A stretch of DNA of 64,000 bases from Belliella alkalica (GCF_022549785.1 NZ_JAKZGO010000002.1:186001-250000), one strand, 5' to 3'. Positions 54,413 to 63,523 are shown, counted from the first letter of the stretch. Program-made: numbers and translations. Notes: generated from the sequence alone by a model not told the origin.

Positions 54413-55837
54413 TTAAGGGTTATGATTTTGGTAATTTGGGAATATCATGTGAAATGTGGCGCCTTCTCCTTCTATCGATTCTGCGAAGATAGTTCCACCC
54501 ATTTTTTCAAATATTTTTTTACAAATTGCTAGTCCTATTCCTGTTCCTTCATAGACATCTTTACCAAATAAACGTTGGAAAATTATAAAGATTTTTTCAG
54601 CATAATCAGGGTTAAATCCTATCCCATTATCCTTAATCGTCAAATGAAAATAATCAAGTTCCATATCTGGCTCGTTGATTTTTCTTTTTATCAATTCCTC
54701 GTCTGCAATTTTAGAACTGATTAAAATATGAGGAGGAATGTCTTTTTTTGAGAATTTTATAGCATTGCTAATCAAATTCTGAAAAACTGTTCTCCAGTCA
54801 ATATATGTCCCCAATGTTTTTGGAAGATTGTTAGTTTCAATAACAGCTTTTTTCTCTTTGACTACTACATATAGATCATCGACTACTTCGTTTACCACTT
54901 CTTCCAAATCTAAAATCACCTCTTCCTCCTTCTGCCTACCTGCTCGACTGTATTCCAAAAGATCTGTGATTAATTTTCGCATCCTGTTTGCTGCAAAAGC
55001 GATTCTATCCAGATAAAGCTTCCCATCTCCTTCTAACGAATCCCCATATTGTTCCTGCAACAAGTCATTGAATGATGTGATTTTTCTAAGTGGCTCTTGC
55101 AAATCATGTGATGCAACGTATGCAAATTGCTCAAGTTCTTTGTTCGTGATATTCAATTGGTTGACTTGGGCTTCCAGCAATTCCTTGTAGTCCGCCAATT
55201 GTTTAGATGATTCTTCTTGTTCCTTTTTGTAGCTGTAGAATGCTTTGAAACTGATAATCACAGCGAGGATTGATATTCCCGTTACCGCCAATACTATAAT
55301 AGTAAGGATGTTCAGGTTATTCAACAGCCCTCTTTCTTTTTGGTTGAGAGAAGCTTGCTGTTCTTCCAATAAAATATGATTCAAGCTTTTGATTTTTTGG
55401 CCAAATTTCAAGAAGTTTTTATATCTATTTTCTCTTACATATTGCAAGTAACTTTCATAATCAATATTATCTTTTTGGGAGTTTTCAAAAACCTCATTTC
55501 TTTCTTTTATGTTACTTTCTAGACTATTAAGCAAGTCATCATTGTAACCAAGTGAACTGTTGAAATCCCTAAGACTATCGAGCTTTTTTGAAATATTACC
55601 CTGAATCTTACTTATACTATCCAAAAAGATCGAGTCATATGTAGTGGCATAACTCAAAATAGCTATTTCGTTTTCCAATGACATAATATGAATGTCATTG
55701 GTGAAGTCCACCATTTGACTTGTTAGGTTATTGGCATTGTTAAGATGTTTGACTCTAAATATTGTATATAGTGAAATAGCACCACTAATTACGATTAGAA
55801 TCAAAGTGAGAATAGAAAATGATTTGATTTTGTACAT
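54413..55837 (-). CDS. CHASE3-type sensor histidine kinase
   Basis: A 474-residue kinase with the start at 55837 (MYKIKSFSILTLI); an open frame extends 21 codons further but would put a polar stretch before the first membrane helix. Two helices (about 7-26 and 174-197) flank an extracytoplasmic helical domain of CHASE3 type. A coiled linker leads to HisKA with His244 in ASHDLQEPLRK, the form typical of bacteriophytochrome-like kinases, and HATPase (NAIKFSKKD, DNGIGF, GTGIGLAICKKIFEKMGG). The next gene downstream is a single-domain regulator, so it probably works through it. Confidence 0.92.
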   Translation of the reverse strand: MYKIKSFSILTLILIVISGAISLYTIFRVKHLNNANNLTSQMVDFTNDIHIMSLENEIAILSYATTYDSIFLDSISKIQGNISKKLDSLRDFNSSLGYNDDLLNSLESNIKERNEVFENSQKDNIDYESYLQYVRENRYKNFLKFGQKIKSLNHILLEEQQASLNQKERGLLNNLNILTIIVLAVTGISILAVIISFKAFYSYKKEQEESSKQLADYKELLEAQVNQLNITNKELEQFAYVASHDLQEPLRKITSFNDLLQEQYGDSLEGDGKLYLDRIAFAANRMRKLITDLLEYSRAGRQKEEEVILDLEEVVNEVVDDLYVVVKEKKAVIETNNLPKTLGTYIDWRTVFQNLISNAIKFSKKDIPPHILISSKIADEELIKRKINEPDMELDYFHLTIKDNGIGFNPDYAEKIFIIFQRLFGKDVYEGTGIGLAICKKIFEKMGGTIFAESIEGEGATFHMIFPNYQNHNP

Positions 55838-56022
55838 TTTTAGATTAATTATTTCAAAGATTGGTACGCGTTTCGGGGTGCTTTTTCCCCGTAAATTCAT
55901 CAGCTAAAAAAATATGATCAAGATTATACTTCATTTAACGTCATTATGCACTTTAATCTATTAAGGCACAAAGTTTGGAAATATTTCATTAAAATATTAT
56001 TTAAATTTAAAATATAAAAAAA

Positions 56023-56175
56023 ATGGGAAATCTATTGTACATAATCGCGGTAATCTTAATAATCGGATGGATCTTTGGTGCGTTCGTTTACAGTGTAGGT
56101 GGTTTGATACACATCTTATTGGTATTAGCCGTTATCTCAATATTGTTCAGAGTAATTTCGGGTCGAAGGGTTTAG
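56023..56175 (+). CDS. Small hydrophobic lmo0937-family membrane protein
   Basis: A 50-residue protein, MGNLLYIIAVILIIGWIFGA onward, with two hydrophobic stretches split by a GG turn and a basic C-terminus (SGRRV). The pattern matches the short lmo0937-type membrane proteins. It stands alone and ends at a hairpin about 50 bases downstream. These proteins often go with stress genes; no role is known. Confidence 0.75.
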   Translation: MGNLLYIIAVILIIGWIFGAFVYSVGGLIHILLVLAVISILFRVISGRRV

Positions 56176-56225
56176 TACCTATTGTCGAAAAAAAAGCTGA
56201 ACACTGACAACCAAAATTAGTATAT

Positions 56226-56259
56226 AAACCAAAAGGCAATAGCTTTGTCTTTTGGTTTA
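56226..56259 (+). terminator. Intrinsic terminator
   Basis: AAACCAAAAGGCA and TGTCTTTTGGTTT pair with one mismatch. It is after the small membrane protein gene; a T tract is only partial. Confidence 0.6.
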
Positions 56260-56338
56260 TGTTTAATTAGTTTATCATAACAGGTCAAAAATTCTTCAAA
56301 CAGGGATTTTATAAGGGGATTTCAATATCAAAGAGAAA

Positions 56339-56689
56339 ATGGGAAAAAGGAGCGTTTTGATTATAGATGATGAGGTAGGGATTTTGAATTTGTTATCTCG
56401 GTTTTTGAAAAGAAAAGGATTTGAAGTACATACAGCAGTTAATTTGACAGACGGTAAGTATCAACTGCAAAACTTAACGCCAGATTTCTTATTTTTAGAT
56501 ATAAATCTCCCTGACGGAAATGGGCTAGACTCATTACCAAACCTAAAAAGTATTCAACCTCGGTTAAATGTAATTATGATGAGCGCTTTTGATCAAAAAA
56601 TAATGAGAGATGAAGCAAAGTCTAAAGGTGCACTGGCATTTTTGAGTAAACCTTTTTCCTTCGACGAAATTGACTTGTTGATTAATTGA
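56339..56689 (+). CDS. Single-domain response regulator
   Basis: A 116-residue receiver domain. The acidic pair is DD 10-11, the phosphoacceptor is Asp54 in LFLDINLPDG, and the conserved lysine is in LSKPF. The length is that of a receiver with no output. It is 16 bases upstream of the NtrC-type regulator gene, so the two are co-transcribed and may form a phosphorelay with the kinases of this region. Confidence 0.93.
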   Translation: MGKRSVLIIDDEVGILNLLSRFLKRKGFEVHTAVNLTDGKYQLQNLTPDFLFLDINLPDGNGLDSLPNLKSIQPRLNVIMMSAFDQKIMRDEAKSKGALAFLSKPFSFDEIDLLIN

Positions 56690-56705
56690 AAAAATCACCC
56701 GTATT

Positions 56706-58127
56706 ATGGCCAACATATTAGTAATTGACGATAATCTTGATATTTGTAACCTCCTCAAGAGGTTTTTGACCACCAAAGGTCACCAAGTGGAAACCACCTT
56801 AAGTGGAAAAAATGGTATTGAATTAGTGAAATCACAGAAGTTTGATCTGATTCTTTGTGATTTCAAACTACGGGATATAGAAGGTCCTGATATTCTACAA
56901 GAAGTAAAAAAAATCTCTCCTGAAACAAAATTGGCCATCATAACAGGCTATTCAGATGTCCGTGTTGCTGTAGAAGTGATGAAGAAAGGAGCATTTGATT
57001 ATGTAGTAAAGCCCCTCATTCCGGATGAAATTCTGAGTCTTATTGACAGGGCCATGAATACGCCTTCCGTGGTTCCTGCGGTTGAAGAAAATATAAATAA
57101 AAAGAAAGATAAATCTTCTGAAACGCCGCAATTGGATACACAAGATTATATCTGGGGTAAAGGTGAAGCTTCAAAAAGTCTTTTGAAGGAAGTAAGCTTG
57201 GTCGCACCGACAAATTTCAGTGTGATCATTTACGGAGAAAGTGGTGCTGGTAAGGAAAACATTGCCAGAACAATCCATAATTTAAGTGAGAGAAAAGACA
57301 TGCCTTTTGTGCCAATAGACTGTGGTGCATTGACTAGGGATTTGGCTGGGAGTGAATTATGGGGGCATGAAAAAGGCGCTTTTACTGGTGCACAGTCTGC
57401 CAAGCAAGGACAATTTGAAATTGCGGATGGTGGGACTATTTTTTTGGATGAAATTGCCAACCTTTCTTACGATATCCAAATAGGTTTGCTAAGATTGGTA
57501 CAAGAAAAGAAGCTTAGAAGAATAGGAGGGGTCAACGACAAAACCATTGATGTACGAATTATCGTTGCTTCAAATGAAAACCTTAAAGAATCAGTCAGCA
57601 AAGGTAAATTCAGAGAAGATCTATTCTATAGATTCAATGAGTTTATTATCAATGTTCCAGCTTTGAGGGAAAGAGGAAAAGACATTATGCTCTTTGCAGA
57701 ACATTTTTTGAGTGCTGCGAATATTGAGTTGAAAAAAGATGTTAAAGGGTTTTCCAAAGAAGTCAGTGAATTGTTTATGAGATACGAATGGCCTGGCAAC
57801 TTGAGAGAGATGAGAAATATCATAAGAAGATCGCTTCTCTTGACCGATGGAGAAAATGTAGAAATCAGTGCAATTCCACATGAAATCGTGCATGCCAATA
57901 AGTTTAATTTTCAAGGTGAAGCATCGCCACAACCTTTCACTTCATCCCAGCCAAATATTCAGAAACAAGAGGAATTAGTAGATCTAAAGGAGATAGCAGC
58001 ACAAGCTGAAGCTGATGCAATCAAAAAAGCCCTATTGGAAAATAACTATAACAAAACTAAAGTAGCTAAGCAGCTCGGTATTGATAGAAAAACGCTCTTC
58101 AACAAAATCAAGCTTCACAATATCTAG
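56706..58127 (+). CDS. NtrC-family sigma-54-dependent response regulator
   Basis: A 473-residue activator of sigma-54 promoters. The receiver domain (1-120) has Asp52 in LILCDFKL. The AAA+ domain follows, with Walker A GESGAGKE at 177-184 and GAFTGA at 224-229, needed for contact with sigma-54, and RWPGNLREMRN-type (YEWPGNLREMRN) near its end. The C-terminal Fis-type helix-turn-helix reads NNYNKTKVAKQLGIDRKTLFNKI. It shares an operon with the receiver gene 16 bases upstream and converges with the small gene at 58124, overlapping by 4 bases. Target genes are not known. Confidence 0.96.
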   Translation: MANILVIDDNLDICNLLKRFLTTKGHQVETTLSGKNGIELVKSQKFDLILCDFKLRDIEGPDILQEVKKISPETKLAIITGYSDVRVAVEVMKKGAFDYVVKPLIPDEILSLIDRAMNTPSVVPAVEENINKKKDKSSETPQLDTQDYIWGKGEASKSLLKEVSLVAPTNFSVIIYGESGAGKENIARTIHNLSERKDMPFVPIDCGALTRDLAGSELWGHEKGAFTGAQSAKQGQFEIADGGTIFLDEIANLSYDIQIGLLRLVQEKKLRRIGGVNDKTIDVRIIVASNENLKESVSKGKFREDLFYRFNEFIINVPALRERGKDIMLFAEHFLSAANIELKKDVKGFSKEVSELFMRYEWPGNLREMRNIIRRSLLLTDGENVEISAIPHEIVHANKFNFQGEASPQPFTSSQPNIQKQEELVDLKEIAAQAEADAIKKALLENNYNKTKVAKQLGIDRKTLFNKIKLHNI

Positions 58128-58357
58128 CAGATTGGGTAAATAATATCTTCAAGTACACAGATGGAATGCCCATGATGGCTTACCAATTCGATAATTTCTT
58201 TCGGCTCAAAATCTGTTGAAAATTCTATTCTGAGGATCTTATCGCAATCTTCCAAGTCAAAATTCGCTTTCAACCTAGGGAATTTCCCTTCGATTTCGTT
58301 CAGGATCCTATTAGCTGTAGTAGGATCCTGAATATTCGTACAAAAAACTTCTACCAT
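58124..58357 (-). CDS. Conserved small protein of unknown function
   Basis: A 77-residue protein, MVEVFCTNIQDPTTANRILN onward, with an alternating pattern of a ferredoxin-like fold (IRIEF is near LRIEFSTDFEPKEIIELVSHHG, similar to heavy-metal-associated domains but with no CxxC). It resembles short conserved Bacteroidota proteins. It converges with the NtrC-type gene, overlapping by 4 bases. The function is unknown. Confidence 0.6.
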   Translation of the reverse strand: MVEVFCTNIQDPTTANRILNEIEGKFPRLKANFDLEDCDKILRIEFSTDFEPKEIIELVSHHGHSICVLEDIIYPIC

Positions 58358-58479
58358 TTTTTCTTTTTTGAAGATTAAAGCGTCATTACAAAATTATCAA
58401 GAGAAAAGTTTAACTTTAATATGCAATCACGACATTTTCTGAGGTTGATTGCGACATTGATAATTGTGACCTTTGAAAT

Positions 58480-59454
58480 ATGAAACATGTTTCCATCTTA
58501 CTTTTAAACCATGTCAACCTTGGGAGCATGGAAAATGCCAGGCATGGCCTACTTGAAGCCAACGAATATTTGAGAATGAAAGGAAAGCCTGAGGTATTCA
58601 ATGTTGAATTGGTTGGGGTAGAGCCTGAAGTAAGGCTTAACAATGGCCTATATACCATCAAGCCTGACAAAACCATCGACCAAGTTTCAAAAACGGACCT
58701 GATAATCATTCCTCCGGTACAATTTGATTTGCAAGAGGGAATCATGGCAAATCAAGGGTTTTTTGATTGGATCAGCCGCCAATACACAGGAGGTTCCGAA
58801 GTGGTTTCCTTATGTTTGGGAGCATTTATTTTGGGAAGCACAGGTTTGTTGAATGGAAAAAAGTGCGTAACCCACTGGAAAGCGACTGATCAGTTCAGGA
58901 AATTATTTCCAAAAACAGACTTGGCACCAGATAGCTTAATGACGGACGATGATGGGATTTATACAGGTGGAGGAGCATTTTCTTCAGCAAATTTGATATT
59001 GTATCTGATAGAGAAATTTATTGATAGGGAAGCGGCTATCTACTGTTCGAAGATATTTCAAATAGATATGGGTAGAAATTCCCAATCTGAGTTTATCATT
59101 TTCACAGGTCAAAAAGATCATGCTGATAATGCCGTGAAAGATATTCAAGTCTATGTTGAGAAGAATTTTCAAGAAAAGATCAATGTGGATGAATTGTGCA
59201 GCAAATTCAATATGGTTCGACGAACAATGGAAAGAAGGTTCAAACAAGCCACCAGTAATACATTGGTCGAATATATCCAAAGAGTAAGGGTAGAGGCAGC
59301 CAAACGGGACTTGGAAAAAACCAGGAAAACCGTCAGCGAAGTCATGTATGATGTTGGCTATGCAGATTCCAAATCATTTAGAGATGTTTTCAAAAAATAT
59401 TCGGGTATCTCGCCTGTTGATTACAGATATAAGTATGGGATAATGGAAAGGTAA
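58480..59454 (+). CDS. GlxA-type AraC-family regulator (DJ-1/PfpI plus HTH)
   Basis: A 324-residue transcriptional regulator. The N-terminal DJ-1/PfpI-like domain (1-195; CLGAFILGSTGLLNGKKCVTHW) has the LCLGAFILG elbow with Cys117 in it. The C-terminal AraC domain (about 220-320) has two helix-turn-helices (INVDELCSKFNMVRRTMERRF, VSEVMYDVGYADSKSFRDVFKKYSG). The GlxA family senses small metabolites; the ligand is unknown here. It stands apart from the small enzyme genes downstream, which it may control. Confidence 0.92.
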   Translation: MKHVSILLLNHVNLGSMENARHGLLEANEYLRMKGKPEVFNVELVGVEPEVRLNNGLYTIKPDKTIDQVSKTDLIIIPPVQFDLQEGIMANQGFFDWISRQYTGGSEVVSLCLGAFILGSTGLLNGKKCVTHWKATDQFRKLFPKTDLAPDSLMTDDDGIYTGGGAFSSANLILYLIEKFIDREAAIYCSKIFQIDMGRNSQSEFIIFTGQKDHADNAVKDIQVYVEKNFQEKINVDELCSKFNMVRRTMERRFKQATSNTLVEYIQRVRVEAAKRDLEKTRKTVSEVMYDVGYADSKSFRDVFKKYSGISPVDYRYKYGIMER

Positions 59455-59623
59455 TGTTTAGGTCATAACATAATTAGTGTCATGATTTTTTTTACTGAGT
59501 ATTAACACTGGACTAAAAATTTGTCGCAATTCCCCTTTTTTCTGTCGTTTTCAACATGAAACAACGGTTTTTATATTTTATAAATTTGTAGTGTATTATT
59601 TAGAATTTAAACACTTAGACCCA

Positions 59624-60490
59624 ATGCAGACCTTAATTAATATCAGTTCAAAAGTCTATGCACCAATGTTCCAAGTTTGGAGGGCTTGGACCTTACCTAT
59701 CCACATAGTCAATTGGAATTTTGCAAGTGATACTTGGCACTGCCCGAGTGCGGAAATTGACCTTGTCCCAGGAGGCAAGTTCAATTACAAGATGGCAGCC
59801 AAAGACGGATCCATGGAGTTTGATTTTCATGGAGTATTCGATGAAATCAACGAAAGTGAATCTATAGCATATACCCTTGGAGATAATAGGAAAGTATGGG
59901 TAAATTTCGAACAGTACGAAGATCATGTATTAGTGACAGAGAAGTTTGAAGCCGAACAAGAAAACGCTTCTGAAATGCAGAAAAATGGCTGGCAGGCTAT
60001 TCTGAACAACTTCAAAAGTTATACAGAAAGTCTGACAAAAATGGAGCTGTTAAATTTTCAGATAGATATAAATGCAGCAGTCGAAAAAGTATATGAAACG
60101 ATGCTTGCTGATGAAACATACAGGAAATGGACTTCAGCATTTCATCCAAGTTCATTTTACAGAGGGAAATGGGAAGAAGGCGAGAAAATGATTTTTCTTG
60201 GACTCGATGAGAAGGGTAATGAAGGTGGAATGGTATCAAGGATCAAAAAGTTAATCCCCAACGAAATAGTAAGTATTGAGCATTACGGTATTTTCGATAA
60301 AGGGAAAGAAATATTAGATGGTCCTGAAGTAATTGGCTGGCTTGGAGCTATAGAAGAATATCAATTCGAAAGTCAAAATAATCAAACGACATTAAAAGTG
60401 AAGCTTGATTCCAATTTGGAACATAAGGAATACTTTCAAGAAGCTTGGCCCAAAGCTTTAGGGATTTTAAAATCAATTTGTGAACAATAG
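59624..60490 (+). CDS. Protein of two tandem SRPBCC (AHSA1-type) domains
   Basis: With the ATG at 59624 the protein has 288 residues; the frame also opens at a GTG at 59591. The first domain (about 1-140) starts VYAPMFQVWRAWT... and has WHCPSAEIDLVPGGKFNYKMAAKDGS, and the second (about 143-288) starts DINAAVEKVYETMLADETYRKW. Both are START-like small-ligand binding domains; single-domain AHSA1 proteins have one. The two halves are not identical. A -7-like TAAATTTG lies at 59581-59588, 35 bases before the start. The next gene (VOC) starts 12 bases after the stop. Confidence 0.85.
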   Translation: MQTLINISSKVYAPMFQVWRAWTLPIHIVNWNFASDTWHCPSAEIDLVPGGKFNYKMAAKDGSMEFDFHGVFDEINESESIAYTLGDNRKVWVNFEQYEDHVLVTEKFEAEQENASEMQKNGWQAILNNFKSYTESLTKMELLNFQIDINAAVEKVYETMLADETYRKWTSAFHPSSFYRGKWEEGEKMIFLGLDEKGNEGGMVSRIKKLIPNEIVSIEHYGIFDKGKEILDGPEVIGWLGAIEEYQFESQNNQTTLKVKLDSNLEHKEYFQEAWPKALGILKSICEQ

Positions 60491-60502
60491 ATATCAGAAA
60501 AA

Positions 60503-60940
60503 ATGGCAGTAGTTAGCACTTATCTCAATTTCGCTCGGGAGACCGAAGCAGCATTTAATTTTTACAAGGAAGTATTTGGAACTGATTTTATCGAAGGGGT
60601 ACACAGATATGGTGATATGCCACCATCCGATGAATTTCCTCCTGCTGCTGAAGAAGACAAAGGCCTTATCATGAACATGACACTTCCAATAGTGGGAGGG
60701 CATCTTTTGATGGGATCAGATTGTCCAGTGACTATGGGTTTTGATGTGAACATAGGAAACAATACACATATCAGCTTGCATCTGGACAGCAAAGAGGAAG
60801 TCCAAAAGTATTTCAATTCACTCGCCGAAGATGGGAAAATCACCATGGAGCTTCAAGACATGTTTTGGGGCGATTATTATGGTAGTTGTACCGATAAGTT
60901 TGGGATTCAGTGGATGTTTCATTGTCCCTCAGGAAAGTAA
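60503..60940 (+). CDS. VOC-family protein, PhnB-like
   Basis: A 145-residue glyoxalase/bleomycin-resistance superfamily protein. It has the family's start TYLNFARETEAAFNFYKEVFGTDF and the metal-site segments, with ISLHLDSKEEVQKYFNSL and WGDYYGSCTDKFGIQWMFHC at the end. PhnB-like members of this length are common and of uncertain activity. It is 12 bases downstream of the SRPBCC gene and belongs to its unit. Confidence 0.9.
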   Translation: MAVVSTYLNFARETEAAFNFYKEVFGTDFIEGVHRYGDMPPSDEFPPAAEEDKGLIMNMTLPIVGGHLLMGSDCPVTMGFDVNIGNNTHISLHLDSKEEVQKYFNSLAEDGKITMELQDMFWGDYYGSCTDKFGIQWMFHCPSGK

Positions 60941-60972
60941 ATAAAACTTAGTAGTATAGGAAAAAGATGGCG

Positions 60973-61032
60973 TCTGACAGGTAAAGCAACCAAAAAAGCA
61001 TCAAAAATGCATTGAAGTAAAGCCCTGTCAGA
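60973..61032. repeat. Nested stem-loop between VOC and SRPBCC genes
   Basis: Outer arms TCTGACAGG (60973-60981) and CCTGTCAGA (61024-61032) pair exactly. Inside is GCAT CAAAA ATGC. No T tract follows directly. It could be a folded RNA or an inactive terminator. Confidence 0.45.
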
Positions 61033-61140
61033 TTTTAATCTAAGTCTTACCAAAAGACATTTTTCCTGGAGCGCAAAGCACTTCTCTGAAAGAACCATTT
61101 TTTTTGGGTAATGTTTCAAAAACAAACCACTATTTATTCA

Positions 61141-61557
61141 ATGGAAAGCATAGAGCAAATCAATTATATCAAGGCTGCTTCACTTATAGTTTACGAAGCG
61201 ATTACCAAAGAAGAAGGATTAGCCACTGTCTGGACTAAAAAATTGAAGGTAAAACAAGAAGTAGGTTTTGTCAATGAATTTGACTTCGACGAAGGTTACC
61301 TGACTAAAATGAAAATCACCGTATTGGAAGAGGGAAAAAAAGTGGTTTGGGAATGTATTGATTCGGATGAGGAATGGATAGGGACTTTTGTTTCTTTCGA
61401 AATTTCCCAAGAACAGAGCAGTACTAAAATTGTGCTTAAACACTACAATTGGAAGGAGAAGACAGACTATTTTCGTTGGTGTGGATACAATTGGGCCATG
61501 TTTTTAAAACGTCTAAAAGATCATTGTGAAAACGAATTTGCAGATCAAAAAATTTAA
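61141..61557 (+). CDS. SRPBCC-family protein
   Basis: A 138-residue START-like (AHSA1/CalC-type) protein. The ATG at 61141 (MESIEQINYIKAASLIVYEA) fits the family start better than the one at 61111. KVKQEVGFVNEFDFDEGYLTKMKI and WIGTFVSFEISQEQSSTKIVLKHYNW are typical strands. The ligand is unknown. It follows the SRPBCC/VOC pair and may belong with it. Confidence 0.85.
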   Translation: MESIEQINYIKAASLIVYEAITKEEGLATVWTKKLKVKQEVGFVNEFDFDEGYLTKMKITVLEEGKKVVWECIDSDEEWIGTFVSFEISQEQSSTKIVLKHYNWKEKTDYFRWCGYNWAMFLKRLKDHCENEFADQKI

Positions 61558-61564
61558 AAAATAA

Positions 61565-61795
61565 GATTACCCGCAACATGATGGTTTGCTTACTTCATTA
61601 CTGGCAAAGTAGCGGATAATCATATATTATTAATAAAGATTATGATTATCCGCAATTACACCATAAGGTAAATAAAACAATTGGATCAAGCGGATAATCG
61701 TCGACGGATGACAGTCGACAGTCGACAGCAGCTGAATTCAAAGTTTGTACCTAATTAAATATGGGTACTGGTTTGAAAGCGGATATTCATAATAA
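61565..61795. repeat. Dispersed repeat with GATTATCCGC-type ends, copy F (two units)
   Basis: Unit one, 61565-61621, is 57 bases with ends GATTACCCGC and GCGGATAATC, matching 16216-16272 with about four differences. Unit two, 61644 to about 61795, starts GATTATCCGC and ends GCGGATATTCATAAT, with an inner GCGGATAATC at 61690. It contains two GACAGTCGACAG repeats and CTGAATTCAAAGTTTGTACC, shared with copy D. No gene is present. Confidence 0.8.
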
Positions 61796-61833
61796 AGATT
61801 TTCAACAATAGTCAATTCAAAAAAAATAGCAGT

Positions 61834-62244
61834 ATGAAAGTAAAATCAATTTACGTCAATCTACCAATCAAGGATATTGACAAAACCAGGGAATTTTGGA
61901 CAAACCTTGGGTTTTCATTTGACGAGCAGTTTTCAGATGATAAAGCATTGTGCCTAGTTCTCAACGAGGGTCTAATTTATGCCATGCTGATAACTCATGA
62001 ATTTTTCAGCACTTTCACGAATAGACCAATAGCAGATGGCTCTACGACACAAGTATTAACAGCTATAGAAGTGGAAAGTAGAGAAGAAGTTGATAAAATC
62101 GTGAAACTAGCCATTGATAATGGAGCCACTAGATACAAGGATAGTTCAGATCATGAGTGGATGTATTATGACTGTTTCTCAGACCTTGATGGACATCAGT
62201 GGGAAGTGATGTTTACAGACCCTAACCTAATTCCAAATTCTTAA
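61834..62244 (+). CDS. VOC-family protein
   Basis: A 136-residue glyoxalase/bleomycin-resistance superfamily protein (VNLPIKDIDKTREFWTNLGF, YYDCFSDLDGHQWEVMF). The fold is confident; the substrate is not known. It is followed 11 bases later by a DoxX gene, so the two are co-transcribed. Confidence 0.9.
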   Translation: MKVKSIYVNLPIKDIDKTREFWTNLGFSFDEQFSDDKALCLVLNEGLIYAMLITHEFFSTFTNRPIADGSTTQVLTAIEVESREEVDKIVKLAIDNGATRYKDSSDHEWMYYDCFSDLDGHQWEVMFTDPNLIPNS

Positions 62245-62255
62245 TTTGTTAACTT

Positions 62256-62633
62256 ATGAAAAGCAAAATTATATTTGTTGTTTGCCTATTGTTTGGTTTA
62301 TTGTTTATCAACTCAGGCCTAAACAAGTTCTTCAATTATATGCCTATGCCAGAGGACTTGCCAGAAGACATGTTAAAGCTAATGGAGGCATTTACTGTTA
62401 TTGGATGGTTGATGCCATTGGTAGCTGTAGTTGAAATTATTGGTGGAGCGTTGTTTATTTTGCCAAAGACAAGAGCTTTGGGAGCGATTGTGATTTTCCC
62501 TATCATGGTAGGCATTGTACTTACACATATATTTAACGCACCCTCAGGACTGATCATGGCTTTGGTTTTGTTGCTTATTAACCTTTGGGTGATTTTTGAG
62601 AATCGGAAGAAATACTTGGTGTTATTGGGTTAG
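62256..62633 (+). CDS. DoxX-like membrane protein
   Basis: A 125-residue integral membrane protein with about four helices and the DoxX-type features LFINSGLNKFF and VIGWLMPLVAVVEIIGGALFIL in the second helix, followed by KTRALGAIVIFPIMVGIVLTHIF. DoxX-family proteins have varied, mostly unknown roles. It lies 11 bases after the VOC gene. Confidence 0.87.
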   Translation: MKSKIIFVVCLLFGLLFINSGLNKFFNYMPMPEDLPEDMLKLMEAFTVIGWLMPLVAVVEIIGGALFILPKTRALGAIVIFPIMVGIVLTHIFNAPSGLIMALVLLLINLWVIFENRKKYLVLLG

Positions 62634-62806
62634 ATTGTTTAACAATATTGTCAACTCATATTGATTTGTAAGTCGAAATAATTACCCGTAGTTCTGAAAA
62701 ATATGGTGTAATTTACTAGATTGGTTTATCAAAGACCATATTTCGAACATTTTGTACGAAAAGGAACATTTCTAAATTTTGTTCAAAATACCAAATCAGT
62801 AACAAC

Positions 62807-63523
62807 ATGAAAAACACATCTTACATCTTAACACTTATTCTTGCTATAATTTTATTCTCTTGTGATGCCAAAATATCAGAATACAAAGGAGAAGTAATCG
62901 AAAGTGAAAAGAGTATTTCAGAGTTTAATCAACTTTCACTCAAAGGAACTTTTCAGCTGTTTTTGATTCAGGGCGATGAAGTTTCGCTTCGATTTGAAGG
63001 CAATGAAGAATTGGTCGATGAAATAGTAGTTGATCAAAAAGGGAAAGAATTGAAGATTTCTTTGGAGACAAAAGGGAAAAGAAATTTTCTAAAAAATGAA
63101 GCGAATATATTTTTGACTGTGACAAGCCTTGAAAAAATAAATTTTGAGGGAGTTGGTCAGATCAAATCTGAAGGCCAATTGGCATTTGAGAAACTTGAGA
63201 TTAAAGGAGAAGGAGTAGGAAATGTGGAATTGGACTTGGAAGTAGGTGAGTTAGTGACCAAATTGAATTTTGTCGGTAAAATGGATCTAAAAGGTGCCGC
63301 TGATAAATTTCACCTTTCAAATGAAGGAATTGGAAGCATAAATGCCTCAAAATTTATCGTTGAAGACGTGGAAGTAATCAGTAGCGGGATTGGAGCTGTT
63401 TCTGTACATAGTATTGGTGAGCTTTCGATGGAAGTAAATGGCATTGGCTCCATCAGCTATACAGGAAATCCCAAAGTCATCAAAGAAAATGTTAATGGAT
63501 TGGGGAATATCAGTAGAAATTAA
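62807..63523 (+). CDS. GIN-domain (DUF2807) lipoprotein
   Basis: A 238-residue lipoprotein with lipobox ILFSC. The mature part is a right-handed beta-helix-like repeat of the 'putative auto-transporter adhesin head GIN' family: FNQLSLKGTFQLFLIQGDE at the start, then many GVG.I-type rungs (GVGQIKSEG, GEGVGNVELD, NEGIGSINASKF, GIGAVSVHS, VNGIGSISYTGNPKVIKENVNGLGNI). The role of the family is not established. It ends at the long hairpin 63543. Confidence 0.93.
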   Translation: MKNTSYILTLILAIILFSCDAKISEYKGEVIESEKSISEFNQLSLKGTFQLFLIQGDEVSLRFEGNEELVDEIVVDQKGKELKISLETKGKRNFLKNEANIFLTVTSLEKINFEGVGQIKSEGQLAFEKLEIKGEGVGNVELDLEVGELVTKLNFVGKMDLKGAADKFHLSNEGIGSINASKFIVEDVEVISSGIGAVSVHSIGELSMEVNGIGSISYTGNPKVIKENVNGLGNISRN

